Below, one piece after another: positions 9,963 to 18,916 of a stretch of DNA of 47,094 nucleotides (position 1 is the stretch's first letter; the number at the start of each line of letters is the position of its first letter). The position numbers were made by a program, and so were the translations under genes. A model generated the notes under the pieces. It was not told where the DNA came from, did not search any database, and was given only the letters and a program-made list of their open reading frames with translations. Source of the stretch: an uncultured Clostridium sp. (lineage in GTDB: Bacteria; Bacillota; Clostridia; TANB77; CAG-508); NCBI GenBank assembly GCA_948441945.1, contig CAOJQV010000009.1, positions 1 through 47,094 of the forward strand, read 5' to 3'.

Positions 9963-10301
9963 TTATTTCTTCCCAAATCTTATTTCTTGAAACAAAAAGT
10001 CATGTACTTTTTCCCATGTTATTTCTTGGTGTAAAAATTTATTTATATCATCTTCTATTTTTTGTTGTTTTGGTGTTAATACTATTTTTATTTCTTTATT
10101 CCAATCTATTTCTTGTAACCAAAATGCTTTGAATTTTTGCCAAAATCCTACTTTTGTTGGTAATGCTGTATTTCTGATTGTTCCTACATTTTCTATAGTT
10201 TCTGCTTCTTCAACTGTATTTCTAGCAATTCCTTTCATTTCTCCTTTTAATGAGAATTCTTGAAATACTCCTGCTTCTTCTGTTTTTCCTTGTTCTGTCA
10301 T
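9963..10301 (-). CDS. small protein of unknown function with internal QEI repeat
   Basis: I do not recognise this 112-aa protein. The start at 10301 is set by AAAGGAGGAAGAAAAG; an in-frame ATG at 10370 lacks a good site. The sequence is hydrophilic without a signal peptide or clear membrane segment. Its C-terminal half carries three related motifs: FWLQEIDW, FLHQEITW and FLFQEIRF. It follows mtaB by 123 nt on the same strand and may be co-transcribed. Its stop codon touches a palindromic repeat, so the original C-terminus could have been altered by insertion. Confidence 0.65.
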   Translation of the reverse strand: MTEQGKTEEAGVFQEFSLKGEMKGIARNTVEEAETIENVGTIRNTALPTKVGFWQKFKAFWLQEIDWNKEIKIVLTPKQQKIEDDINKFLHQEITWEKVHDFLFQEIRFGKK

Positions 10302-10424
10302 CTTTTCTTCCTCCTTTGTACTTATATGTTTGATTATTTCATTTATACTATATAAAATGTTAAATTTCAAGTATTTTGCGTTGTTTTTGTATTAAGTTTT
10401 AGTTACATAATTGTTACATTTTTG

Positions 10425-11747
10425 TTACATTTTTGGTTTTGCTTCTATATATTCATTTAAAGCTTTTTCACATTTTACTTTTTCTATTTTGTTTTCTAGA
10501 TTTTGTTTTGATTTGCAATGCACTAATATATAATTTTGAGTATGACCTTGATAAATTCCTTCTTTTTGTTCTTCAAATAGTACTTCTACTTCTTTTCCTA
10601 AATAACTTTTATTATATTCTAGTTGATTTTTGTCTGATAATTCTATTAGTTTTTTACTTCTTTTTTCTTTTATACTTCCATCTATTTGATTTGGCATTAA
10701 GTCTGCTTTTGTTCCTTTTCTTGGTGAGTATTTGAATATGTGCATTTTGTAAAAATTAATTTCTTTTAAAAAGTTGTAAGTTGTTTTGAATTCTTCTTCT
10801 GTTTCGCCTGGAAATCCTACTATAATATCTGTTGTTAAATTAACATCTGAATAAATATCTCTTAACATTTTAACAATTTCTCTAAATTGCTCTGTTGTAT
10901 ATTTTCTATTCATCCTTTTTAATGTCTCATCACATCCACTTTGTAATGATAAATGAAAATGATGGCATACTTTTTCTAATTTACTTAATCTTTTTACAAA
11001 TTCTTCTGTTATTAATAATGGTTCTATAGAACCTAGTCTAATTCTCTTGATTCCATCTATTTTGTTTATTTCTTCTAATAAGTCTATAAGTTTATAATCT
11101 TCTTTAAAATCCTTTCCATAAGATGCTACATGAATTCCTGTTATAACTACTTCTTGAATTCCTTTATTTGCAATTTCTGATATTTCAGATAAAATGTTTT
11201 CTGGTTTTCTACTTCTTACCCTTCCTCTTGCATAAGGTATTATACAATAAGAACAAAATCTATCACAACCGTCTTGTACTTTTATTACTGCTCTTGTTTT
11301 TTCTGTAAATGTTATTTTTCCAAATTCTGAAAATTCTTTTGATTTCATAACATCTTGTAATTCTTTTTCTTTTCTCTTTTCTTTTATATATTGTTCTATA
11401 TGTTTTACAATTTCAACTTTTTCATTGTTACCTAAAACTAAATCTATCTCTGGTATTTTTTCTAATTCTTCTTTCGCTACTTGTGCATAACATCCAACAG
11501 CAACTACTATGGCATTTTTGTTTTTCTCTTTTACCATCCTAATTTTTTGTCTTGATTTTCTATCTGACATGTTTGTAACTGTACATGTGTTAATAATACA
11601 AATATCAGCTTGTTCTTTCACTTTTTCTTGTCCATTTTCTATTACTTCATATCCATTTTCTAAAAATTTTTGTATCATTGCATTTGTTTCATATTGATTG
11701 ACTTTACATCCTAGTGTGATAAATAGTACTTTATCTTTTTTCTCCAT
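10425..11747 (-). CDS. mtaB: tRNA t6A37 methylthiotransferase MtaB
   Basis: MtaB converts t6A37 to ms2t6A37 in tRNAs reading ANN codons, using two 4Fe-4S clusters and SAM. The 440-aa protein shows the UPF0004 cluster cysteines C14, C55 and C86, the radical-SAM triad C161-X3-C165-X2-C168 (CDRFCSYCIIPYARG), and a C-terminal TRAM-like segment. The TLGCKVNQYET start and RVRSR segment are MtaB-type rather than MiaB-type. The t6A substrate genes tsaE and tsaB lie close by on the other strand. Confidence 0.93.
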   Translation of the reverse strand: MEKKDKVLFITLGCKVNQYETNAMIQKFLENGYEVIENGQEKVKEQADICIINTCTVTNMSDRKSRQKIRMVKEKNKNAIVVAVGCYAQVAKEELEKIPEIDLVLGNNEKVEIVKHIEQYIKEKRKEKELQDVMKSKEFSEFGKITFTEKTRAVIKVQDGCDRFCSYCIIPYARGRVRSRKPENILSEISEIANKGIQEVVITGIHVASYGKDFKEDYKLIDLLEEINKIDGIKRIRLGSIEPLLITEEFVKRLSKLEKVCHHFHLSLQSGCDETLKRMNRKYTTEQFREIVKMLRDIYSDVNLTTDIIVGFPGETEEEFKTTYNFLKEINFYKMHIFKYSPRKGTKADLMPNQIDGSIKEKRSKKLIELSDKNQLEYNKSYLGKEVEVLFEEQKEGIYQGHTQNYILVHCKSKQNLENKIEKVKCEKALNEYIEAKPKM

Positions 11748-11808
11748 TTTATACTCTCTTTCATTTTAAAAATAGAATCGCTTTTTTGCAATTCTATTTT
11801 TAGTATTA

Positions 11809-12816
11809 TTATTTTGTTTTTCCATCTAATGTATCTAAGTTATCTAATGCCTTTCCTGTTCCTAATGCTACACATGATACAGCATCTTGTGCTATCATTA
11901 CATTAATTCCTGTTTTTTCTTGTATTAGTTTATCTAATCCATCTACTAGGCATCCTCCACCTGTCATGTACATACCTTTATCACTAATGTCTGCTGCTAG
12001 TTCTGGTGGTGTTCTTTCTAATACTCCATGTACAGCATCTACTATCATCATTGCTGGTTCTAATAGTGCTTCTAACATTTCACTTGAATGTATTGTAACT
12101 GTTTTTGGTAAACCTGTTGATAAGTCTCTTCCTCTTATATCCATTTCAGCATCTTGGATTTTTGGATAAACACATCCTATGTTTACTTTTAAATCTTCTG
12201 CTGTTCTTTCTCCTATTACAATATTATGTTTTTTCTTTATATATTTTATAATATATTCATCAAATTTATCTCCAGCTACTTTTATTGATGTACTAACAAC
12301 TGAACCTCCTAAAGAGATTACTGCTATGTCTGTTGTTCCTCCACCAATATCAACAACCATATTTCCAGATGGTTTTGCTATGTCAATTCCAGCTCCAATT
12401 GCTGCTGCAATTGGTTCTTCTATTAAATATACTTTTCTTGCACCTGCTTGCATTGCTGCGTCTATAACAGCTTTTTTCTCTACTTCTGTTACTCGTGAAG
12501 GGATACAAATCATAATTCTTGGTGCAAATAATGATTTCCCACAAACTTTTTGTATAAAATGTTTTAACATTTTTTCTGTTACTGTATAATCTGATATTAC
12601 ACCTTCTCTTAAAGGTCTTGTTGCAACAATGTTTCCTGGTGTTCTTCCTAGCATTCTTCTTGCTTCTCCTCCAACAGCTAATACATTTCCTGATAGATTG
12701 TCAACAGCTACTACAGATGGTTCTCTAAGAACTACACCTTTTCCTTTTACATATACAATTACTGTTGCTGTTCCTAAATCAATTGCTACATCTTGTCCTA
12801 ATCCAAATTTTAACAT
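11809..12816 (-). CDS. mreB: MreB/Mbl-type rod-shape actin homologue
   Basis: This bacterial actin polymerises under the membrane and organises the elongation machinery of the wall. The 335-aa protein has the phosphate-1 loop (DVAIDLGTATVIVYVKGKG), VGGEARRMLGRTPGNI, phosphate-2 DIGGGTTDIAVISLGG and the adenosine site TGGGCLVDGLD. It is alone here, without mreC/mreD, which in Firmicutes points to an additional paralogue (Mbl or MreBH like). So the exact subtype is uncertain. The start follows AGAAGGGAAGATAAGC. Confidence 0.88.
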   Translation of the reverse strand: MLKFGLGQDVAIDLGTATVIVYVKGKGVVLREPSVVAVDNLSGNVLAVGGEARRMLGRTPGNIVATRPLREGVISDYTVTEKMLKHFIQKVCGKSLFAPRIMICIPSRVTEVEKKAVIDAAMQAGARKVYLIEEPIAAAIGAGIDIAKPSGNMVVDIGGGTTDIAVISLGGSVVSTSIKVAGDKFDEYIIKYIKKKHNIVIGERTAEDLKVNIGCVYPKIQDAEMDIRGRDLSTGLPKTVTIHSSEMLEALLEPAMMIVDAVHGVLERTPPELAADISDKGMYMTGGGCLVDGLDKLIQEKTGINVMIAQDAVSCVALGTGKALDNLDTLDGKTK

Positions 12817-12909
12817 GCTTATCTTCCCTTCTACATATTTTTCATTTCGCCATTATTACAAATTTATTACGATTATATTACAATTATCTAAAATTATCAA
12901 TAGCTTTTA

Positions 12910-12938
12910 TTGAATTTTTTAAAGTTTTATATTATAAT
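12910..12938 (+). promoter_or_regulatory. promoter of tsaE-tsaB-rimI
   Basis: TTGAAT (12910-12915), a 17-nt spacer and TATAAT (12933-12938) lie about 35 nt upstream of the tsaE start, with TTAGGAGG as ribosome site. The 160-bp spacer to the divergent mreB gene holds nothing else I can name. Confidence 0.7.
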
Positions 12939-12976
12939 ATTGTTTGTCAAATTTTATAAAGTTTTAGGAGGTTTTT

Positions 12977-13468
12977 ATGCATACATTTGTATTTCGTTCC
13001 AAATCAGAGTTAGATACTTTGCTTTTTGCAAAACAGTTTGCGTCTAATTTAAAAATTAAAGATGTTGTTGTTCTTTCTGGTGATTTAGGTTCTGGCAAGA
13101 CTAAATTTACAGAGGGGATATTATCTTTTTTTGGTTTAGAAAATGAAATCTCAAGTCCTACTTTTACAATTGTTAATGAATATTGTAAAGACAAACTTCC
13201 TATTTATCATTTTGATGTTTATCGTTTAGAAGATTCTTCTGAATTTTATGAAATTGGTGGAGAAGAATATTTTGAAAATGGTATTTGTATTATTGAATGG
13301 GGAGAATTAATTGAAGATGCTCTTCCTAAAAATTATATTAAAATTAATTTTTCAAGAGATAATGAAAATGAAAATAATAGAATTTTAGAAATATCATCAG
13401 TTGGAGACAAATATAATAGTTTTATTGATTTATGTCCTACTTTTGCAAATAATTTGGGAGGAAATTGA
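12977..13468 (+). CDS. tsaE: tRNA threonylcarbamoyladenosine biosynthesis ATPase TsaE
   Basis: TsaE is the ATPase that, with TsaB and TsaD, drives transfer of threonylcarbamoyl to A37 of tRNA. The 163-aa protein has Walker A GDLGSGKT (residues 35-42), SSPTFTIVNEY, HFDVYRL and CIIEWGE, the full family signature. It starts an operon with tsaB and rimI; tsaD is not in this window. The stop (TGA) is followed by tsaB after 1 nt. Confidence 0.95.
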   Translation: MHTFVFRSKSELDTLLFAKQFASNLKIKDVVVLSGDLGSGKTKFTEGILSFFGLENEISSPTFTIVNEYCKDKLPIYHFDVYRLEDSSEFYEIGGEEYFENGICIIEWGELIEDALPKNYIKINFSRDNENENNRILEISSVGDKYNSFIDLCPTFANNLGGN

Positions 13469-13469
13469 T

Positions 13470-14129
13470 TTGAAAATTTTATGTGTTGGTACTTCTAGTA
13501 CACTTTGTAATGTTGCTATATTAGAAGATACTAAATTAATTAAAAAAATAGAATTAAATAATGGGTTAACACATTCTGAGTCTTTAATGCCTATAATTAA
13601 AGAAGTTCTAGAAAATTGTGATTTAACTTTAAATGATATTGATTTATTAGTTTGTGATATTGGTCCAGGCTCTTTTACTGGAATTCGTATTGGAATTGCA
13701 ACTGTAAAAGCTTTTTCTGATAGTTTAGGAATTCCTTGTATTGGTGTTAGTAGCCTAGAAGTTTTAGCTTATAATATTAAAGAAGATGGACTTATTTGTT
13801 CTACAATAGATTGTAAAAATGATAATTGCTATTTTGCTTTATTTGAATTGAAAGATAAAATTTATAATGTTATAGAGCAACCAGAGTCTAAGTCTGTACA
13901 AGATGTGCTTGTTTTACTTAATAAATATTCAGAACAAGTTATCCACTTTGTGGGTGATGGTCTTTCTGAAAAATCCACAAATAGTTATTTAAATGTTGAA
14001 AACTTAGGAATTGCTGGATTTAAAAAGTTTTTAAGTAATAATAATCAATCTGAAGAAATTTTACCATTATATTTGAAAAAGCCCCAAGCTCAAAGACAGC
14101 TAGAAGAAAAGTTGAAAGGGTTGTGTTAA
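13470..14129 (+). CDS. tsaB: tRNA threonylcarbamoyladenosine biosynthesis protein TsaB
   Basis: TsaB is the non-catalytic ASKHA-fold partner of TsaD. I choose a TTG start at 13470: it gives the family N-terminus LKILCVGTSS and is preceded by GGGAGG nine nt upstream. The protein is 219 aa. The upstream ATG at 13401 would run through tsaE. Motifs include GLTHSESLMP and DIGPGSFTGIRIG. It is translationally coupled to tsaE. Confidence 0.93.
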   Translation: MKILCVGTSSTLCNVAILEDTKLIKKIELNNGLTHSESLMPIIKEVLENCDLTLNDIDLLVCDIGPGSFTGIRIGIATVKAFSDSLGIPCIGVSSLEVLAYNIKEDGLICSTIDCKNDNCYFALFELKDKIYNVIEQPESKSVQDVLVLLNKYSEQVIHFVGDGLSEKSTNSYLNVENLGIAGFKKFLSNNNQSEEILPLYLKKPQAQRQLEEKLKGLC

Positions 14130-14130
14130 T

Positions 14131-14568
14131 ATGTCCGCAAATATAAGAAAAATGACTTTGGATGATTTTTATAAAATTTCTGATATATTAATTTCTGATT
14201 TTGATGATTTTTGGTCTTGTGATTGTTTAAAGCAAGAATTAAATTGTAAGGATTCTTATTTTTTAGTTGCTAGTATTGATGAAGAAATTATTGGATTTGC
14301 TGGTTTTAAAAAGATTTTGGATGAAGCTGATATTATGAATATTGTAGTTAATAAACAGTTTCGTGGTCAGGGTATTGGTTCTTTACTTTTGAAGGATTTA
14401 ATTTCTTATGCAGAGTCTTTGTGTGTTAGTTCTATTACTTTGGAAGTTAATGTTAAAAATTCAGTTGCTATTTCTTTATATCATAAGTTTGGTTTTGTGG
14501 ATATTGGTGTTAGAACTAAGTATTATAATGGTGTTGATGATGGGATAATAATGAGAAAGGAGATCTAA
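14131..14568 (+). CDS. rimI: ribosomal-protein S18 alanine N-acetyltransferase RimI
   Basis: This is a GNAT-family enzyme of 145 aa, with acetyl-CoA loop QFRGQGIGSLLLKDL (about residues 74-88) and the RimI-type EVNVKNSVAISLYHKFGF segment (about residues 112-128). It starts 1 nt after tsaB, the usual tsaE-tsaB-rimI order in Firmicutes. The stop codon falls within a bidirectional terminator shared with the convergent gene. Confidence 0.92.
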   Translation: MSANIRKMTLDDFYKISDILISDFDDFWSCDCLKQELNCKDSYFLVASIDEEIIGFAGFKKILDEADIMNIVVNKQFRGQGIGSLLLKDLISYAESLCVSSITLEVNVKNSVAISLYHKFGFVDIGVRTKYYNGVDDGIIMRKEI

Positions 14569-14584
14569 ATTTCAGGTCTCCTTT
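14556..14584. terminator. bidirectional terminator overlapping two stop codons
   Basis: AAAGGAGATC (14556-14565) pairs with GGTCTCCTTT (14575-14584). The left arm runs up to the rimI stop and the right arm includes part of the stop of the convergent S4-domain gene. It is a compact convergent arrangement. Confidence 0.75.
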
Positions 14585-15350
14585 ACACATATTTTTCAAC
14601 TATAACAACAGTTCTACCACTTCTAGTACTACCACTAAATTCTTTAACAACAAATCTACCTTTTCCACGAACTGTAATAACATCACCTAATTTAATTTGT
14701 TTTGAAGCTTTAGTTTCATTTTGACCATTTATAAAAACTCTTTCACTATCAATTATTTGGACAGCCTTACTTCTAGATGTTCTTGCTAAATCTGATACAA
14801 AATTATCTAATCTTAAAGAAGGAACAATAATTTTTACTTCTTCAACTTTAATTTCTTGTTTTCTTAAATCATTAATATCAATTACTTCCAATTTAGCATT
14901 TTCAAATCTTGTAAGAGTTCCTAATTCCTGTTTTAAAGTCTCTGCTGTTTCAGATTTTACTAATATATCTGCACCATCATCAAAAACTAGAATATCCCCC
15001 ACTTTTTCTCTTTTCATGCCTAACTTTACAATTCCTCCTAAGTAATTTCTATGAGAATATTTTCCCTTTTCATCATCACTTAAAAATATTCTAATTACAT
15101 TTATTAACTTAGAATAATTTTTTTGAACCATCTCTAAATTATATTTTTCAGGATATATAATCAATATTTTTCTTTCACTATCTTCAAAACCACCATATAA
15201 AACATAATTTTCAAAATCTAACTTTTTTAAAAAATTTTTAACAAGTGATATTTGATACATATCTAAAAAATCTGTATATTGTATTTTATCCTTTTGCTTG
15301 ACAAATTCAATCTTATCTGAAATTTGCGCAAGTAAAATCTTCTCTTCCAT
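14583..15350 (-). CDS. YlmH-like S4-domain RNA-binding protein
   Basis: The 255-aa protein has an N-terminal YlmH-type region (YGGFEDSERKILIIYPE, about residues 53-69) and a C-terminal S4 domain (about 180-240: LRLDNFVSDLARTSRSKA, RVFINGQ, GDVITVRGKGRF). In Bacillus relatives YlmH sits near ftsZ/divIVA and is tied to ribosome rescue and division. Here it is separated from that cluster, next to dxs. The start follows GAGAGGTATAATT. Confidence 0.88.
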   Translation of the reverse strand: MEEKILLAQISDKIEFVKQKDKIQYTDFLDMYQISLVKNFLKKLDFENYVLYGGFEDSERKILIIYPEKYNLEMVQKNYSKLINVIRIFLSDDEKGKYSHRNYLGGIVKLGMKREKVGDILVFDDGADILVKSETAETLKQELGTLTRFENAKLEVIDINDLRKQEIKVEEVKIIVPSLRLDNFVSDLARTSRSKAVQIIDSERVFINGQNETKASKQIKLGDVITVRGKGRFVVKEFSGSTRSGRTVVIVEKYV

Positions 15351-15394
15351 AATTATACCTCTCCAAAAAGGAAAATGTCTGACCCTATTTCCCT

Positions 15395-17173
15395 CTAATT
15401 TATAAATTCATCTGGACATGCTTGTACTTCAAGTTTTATGCCTTCTAGTCCTTCTTCTATAATAATTTCTTCAATGGCTGTTCCCAACCCATTTATTTTT
15501 GTTCCATCCTCTATTGTTATTACATTTTTGTTTTTATCAATTGATTTTTTTATTGTTTCTTTATCTATTGGTTTTAAAAATCTGCTATTTATTACTTCTA
15601 CTTCTAGTCCTTTTTCTTCATATTGTTTTGCCACTTCCATAGCAGTTGCTACTTTTTTTCCTATCGCTATTATGCATAAATCTTTTCCTTCTTTTATTAT
15701 CTCTGCTTTTCCTAATTTTATTTGTTCATGCTTCTCAAATTTTATATTTTCATCTTCTCCACCTCTTGGATACCTAATAACTACTGGTTGTTTTAGTGTT
15801 ATTGCATATTCTAACATATCTTCTAATTCTTTAAAATCCTTTGGTGCCATTATTACTAGGTTTGGCACTAGTCTGAAAAATGCCATATCTAATGTTCCTT
15901 GATGTGTTTCTCCATCTGCTCCTATTATTCCTGCTCTATCTACACATAGTATAACTGGTAGTTTTTGTAGTGCTACATCATGTATTACTTGGTCATAAGC
16001 TCTTTGATAAAATGATGAATATATTGGCACAAATGGTATCATCCCTTCTTTTGCCATTCCTGCAGCCATTGATACAGTATGTTGTTCTGCTATTCCTACA
16101 TCAAAAAATCTGTCTGGAAACTTTTTTTGAAATTCTGATAGCCCTGTGCCATCTTTCATTGATGCTGTAACTGCTACAATTCTGTCATCTTTTTTAGCTA
16201 ATTCTATTAGTTTGTCTCCAAATATTTTTGAATAATCCGTTTTCTTTTCTTTTTTTAGTTTTCCTGTTTCTATACAAAAAGGAGAAGTTCCATGGAATTT
16301 GTCTGGGTTCTCTTCTGCTATTTTATATCCTTTTCCTTTTTTTGTTAAAACATGTACAAGTACTGGTCCTTCGACTTTATTACTTAATTTTAAAATATGT
16401 TGTAATTGCTCAATATCATGTCCATCAACTGGTCCTAAATATGTAAATCCTATCTCTTCAAAAAACATTTTTGGTATTACTAATTGTTTAATACTTCTTT
16501 TTACTCTTTGTGCTACTTTTACAATCTTTTTACCTATTATAGGTACTTTACTTGTAAATCTTTTTATCGAAGAATTTGATTTAGTATACAACTTTTTAGT
16601 TCTTAGTTTTGTTAAAAATAAGTTCAAACCTCCAATATTTTTAGAAATACTCATTTCATTATCATTTAGAATAACTGTCATTTTTGTTTTGCTAAATCCT
16701 ACATCATTTAGTGCTTCTAGAGCCATGCCCCCTGTTAATGCTCCATCTCCTATAACTGCAATTACTTGATTATCTTCTTTTTTTAAGTCCCTTGCTCTTG
16801 CCATACCAAGTGCTACAGAAATTGATGTACTGCTATGCCCTGTATTAAAACTATCATATTCAGATTCACTTGACTTTGGAAATCCTGATAATCCACCTTT
16901 TTTTCTAAGTGTTTTAAATTGTTCTCTTCTACCTGTAATTATTTTATGAACATAAGATTGATGCCCCACATCCCAAACAATTTTATCTTTTGGTACATTA
17001 AAAACACTATGTAAAGCTATTGTTAACTCTACTACTCCTAAGTTAGAGGCTAAATGTCCTCCATTTTCTGATACTACTTGTAATATATATTCTCTTAGTT
17101 CCTTTGCTAATTGCTTCTTTTGTTCTATATTTAATTTTTTCAAATCTTCTGGTGAATTAATATTTTCTAACAT
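15395..17173 (-). CDS. dxs: 1-deoxy-D-xylulose-5-phosphate synthase
   Basis: Dxs condenses pyruvate with glyceraldehyde 3-phosphate using thiamine diphosphate, the first step of the MEP isoprenoid pathway. The 592-aa protein shows the GHSSTS segment, the thiamine motif GDGALTGGMALEALN (about residue 142), the catalytic Glu region FDVGIAEQH and the C-terminal transketolase domain (RYPRGG). It is slightly short but complete for the clostridial type. uppP, which needs the isoprenoid product, is nearby. Confidence 0.95.
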   Translation of the reverse strand: MLENINSPEDLKKLNIEQKKQLAKELREYILQVVSENGGHLASNLGVVELTIALHSVFNVPKDKIVWDVGHQSYVHKIITGRREQFKTLRKKGGLSGFPKSSESEYDSFNTGHSSTSISVALGMARARDLKKEDNQVIAVIGDGALTGGMALEALNDVGFSKTKMTVILNDNEMSISKNIGGLNLFLTKLRTKKLYTKSNSSIKRFTSKVPIIGKKIVKVAQRVKRSIKQLVIPKMFFEEIGFTYLGPVDGHDIEQLQHILKLSNKVEGPVLVHVLTKKGKGYKIAEENPDKFHGTSPFCIETGKLKKEKKTDYSKIFGDKLIELAKKDDRIVAVTASMKDGTGLSEFQKKFPDRFFDVGIAEQHTVSMAAGMAKEGMIPFVPIYSSFYQRAYDQVIHDVALQKLPVILCVDRAGIIGADGETHQGTLDMAFFRLVPNLVIMAPKDFKELEDMLEYAITLKQPVVIRYPRGGEDENIKFEKHEQIKLGKAEIIKEGKDLCIIAIGKKVATAMEVAKQYEEKGLEVEVINSRFLKPIDKETIKKSIDKNKNVITIEDGTKINGLGTAIEEIIIEEGLEGIKLEVQACPDEFIN

Positions 17174-17329
17174 ATTTTTACCCCATCTTTTACATTTTTT
17201 ACTATTTTTTGGTTATATTAAGATTACTATAATATCATATCATATTTTTTTGAATTTTTCTACAAAATGCTTGTTTTTTATTAACTTTTATAATAAAATA
17301 GTTAAAAATATACTAAGGAGATTATTTAT

Positions 17330-18721
17330 ATGAAAAAATTAAAAATACAAATATTATTTATTACATTTTTGTTAATTATAAATACTTTTACACTTTGTTT
17401 TGGTGCTTATGAAGATGTTACTATGTCAGTTGTATCAGAGCCTGTATCAACTATTAAATTTGGTGAAAAATCTTATGTTGAAAGAAGAATTGTTTCAAAA
17501 GATTTAAAAAATAAAGAAATTACATTTCAATTAAAAGTTGTAAATGAAGAGGAAAAAACAAAGCCAACTGGTGAAATTATGTTGGTTATTGATAATTCAA
17601 GAAGTATGTTAGACCCTATATTAACAGATAAAACTAGAGAAGATTTAGTTATTGAATCTGCAAAAGCATTAGTTACTAATTTGTTAAAAGATAATACTCA
17701 GTTAAAAATTGGTGCTGTTAGTTTTTCAACTAAACCTTTAAAGCCAAATGGACAAATTGATTCAGAAGGTACTATTGAAGATGCTAGACTTGTTTCTGAA
17801 TTAACAAATAATAAAGATTCCTTAATTTCTGCTATTAATAATATTACTTATGAAGGTCCTAAAACAGACTTACAAGCTGGAATTCAATTAGCTAAACAAC
17901 ATTTTACAGAACAAACTGATAAATCACATAAATATGTTATTATTTTAACAGATGGCATCCCAAATGTTGCTTTTGATTTTGATAATTATTTTTCTGATAT
18001 GGTTATTCAAAAAACAAAAGCAGAATTACAATCTTTATCAAGTGTAGCAAGTAATGTTATTACAATGCTTACAGGAATAACAAATGGTGAAGCTAAGCCA
18101 AATGCAACTATTAATGATAAAACAAATAATGAGATTATAGAAGAAGTTTTTGGAACAACAACAAATCCAACTATTGGTAAGTTCTATTATGTTACTGATG
18201 ATAAAATAGAACAAACAATAACAAATGATATTTATAATGATTTATCAGCTATTCCAAGAATATTTAAAGATATAAAAGTTGTTGATACTTTTTCTAAAGA
18301 AATTGCAGATAATTTTACTTTCTCTTATGTGAAAGCTCCTAATTTTGGAACAATATCTGATAAAATAGATACTACAACAAATTCTATTACATGGAATATT
18401 CCAGAACTAAAATCTGATGAAACAGCTATTGTACAATATAAAATTAAATTAAAAGAAGGTTATAGCAAAGATATTTTAGATAAAGTTTTAAATACTCATA
18501 CTAAGTTAGATATTACTTATACTGATTCTTATACTAATGTAACAGATTCTAAGTCTTCTGATGTTACTCCTCAGATTAGATTAGTAGAACCTGAAGAAGA
18601 TTTGCCTAAAGTTTTACCTAAGGCTGGAAAAACTGTTTTATTTGGTGGTATAGCAATTGTTGCTTTAATATCAATTGTGTTTGGAATTAGATATATAACA
18701 ATTAAAAATAATATGGAATAA
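17330..18721 (+). CDS. secreted VWA-domain protein with sortase-like C-terminal signal
   Basis: The 463-aa protein has a signal peptide (about 1-26) and a von Willebrand A domain (about 80-290). MIDAS residues are visible (DNSRS about 89-93, TDG in ILTDGIPN). A beta-rich region follows (about 300-415) resembling pilin/adhesin stalks. It ends with LPKAG, a hydrophobic segment and a short basic tail, a variant of the LPxTG cell-wall sorting signal. It is probably wall- or pilus-linked and adhesive. No sortase gene is in the window. It is monocistronic, with AAGGAG before the ATG and a terminator after it. Confidence 0.85.
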   Translation: MKKLKIQILFITFLLIINTFTLCFGAYEDVTMSVVSEPVSTIKFGEKSYVERRIVSKDLKNKEITFQLKVVNEEEKTKPTGEIMLVIDNSRSMLDPILTDKTREDLVIESAKALVTNLLKDNTQLKIGAVSFSTKPLKPNGQIDSEGTIEDARLVSELTNNKDSLISAINNITYEGPKTDLQAGIQLAKQHFTEQTDKSHKYVIILTDGIPNVAFDFDNYFSDMVIQKTKAELQSLSSVASNVITMLTGITNGEAKPNATINDKTNNEIIEEVFGTTTNPTIGKFYYVTDDKIEQTITNDIYNDLSAIPRIFKDIKVVDTFSKEIADNFTFSYVKAPNFGTISDKIDTTTNSITWNIPELKSDETAIVQYKIKLKEGYSKDILDKVLNTHTKLDITYTDSYTNVTDSKSSDVTPQIRLVEPEEDLPKVLPKAGKTVLFGGIAIVALISIVFGIRYITIKNNME

Positions 18722-18725
18722 TAAA

Positions 18726-18759
18726 AAAGTAGAAAAGAAAAATTAATCTTTTCTACTTT
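18726..18759 (+). terminator. terminator of the VWA gene
   Basis: AAAGTAGAAAAG (18726-18737) pairs perfectly with CTTTTCTACTTT (18748-18759), followed by ATTTAT. It lies 5 nt after the stop codon. Confidence 0.85.
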
Positions 18760-18784
18760 ATTTATATGTCCCAACACAAGGCAT

Positions 18785-18870
18785 AAGATATCTGTAACTA
18801 CTCTGTATACTATATCTGTAATTGGCAAAGCCTCAACAGCTATAGCATCACTATCGTTCGAACAGCTATC
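18785..18870. repeat. degenerate intergenic repeat region
   Basis: ATATCTGTAA occurs twice (about 18788 and 18813) and AACAGCTAT twice (about 18836 and 18861), with TCGTTCGAAC just before the second. There is loose similarity to 6278-6359. No ORF is credible here. It probably represents decayed repeat material next to a truncated palindromic unit. Confidence 0.3.
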
Positions 18871-18886
18871 TTAAAAAGGGTCGTTT

Positions 18887-18916
18887 GTCCCAAAAGTAAA
18901 CGTCCCTTTTGGGACA
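18887..18916. repeat. internally deleted palindromic unit at the uppP stop
   Basis: GTCCCAAAAG (18887-18896) is joined to GTAAACG and a full core GTCCCTTTTGGGAC (18902-18915). Compared with the full unit, the tail part is rearranged. On the minus strand it begins directly after the uppP stop (TAA-T-GTCCC). Confidence 0.8.

Noticed and set aside
13401..13469. An ATG start for TsaB inside tsaE
   Set aside because: Only the TTG at 13470 gives the conserved N-terminus and has a ribosome site at proper distance.
18571..18828. A minus-strand ORF over the end of the VWA gene
   Set aside because: It is a shadow of the VWA coding sequence and its terminator, without a ribosome site.
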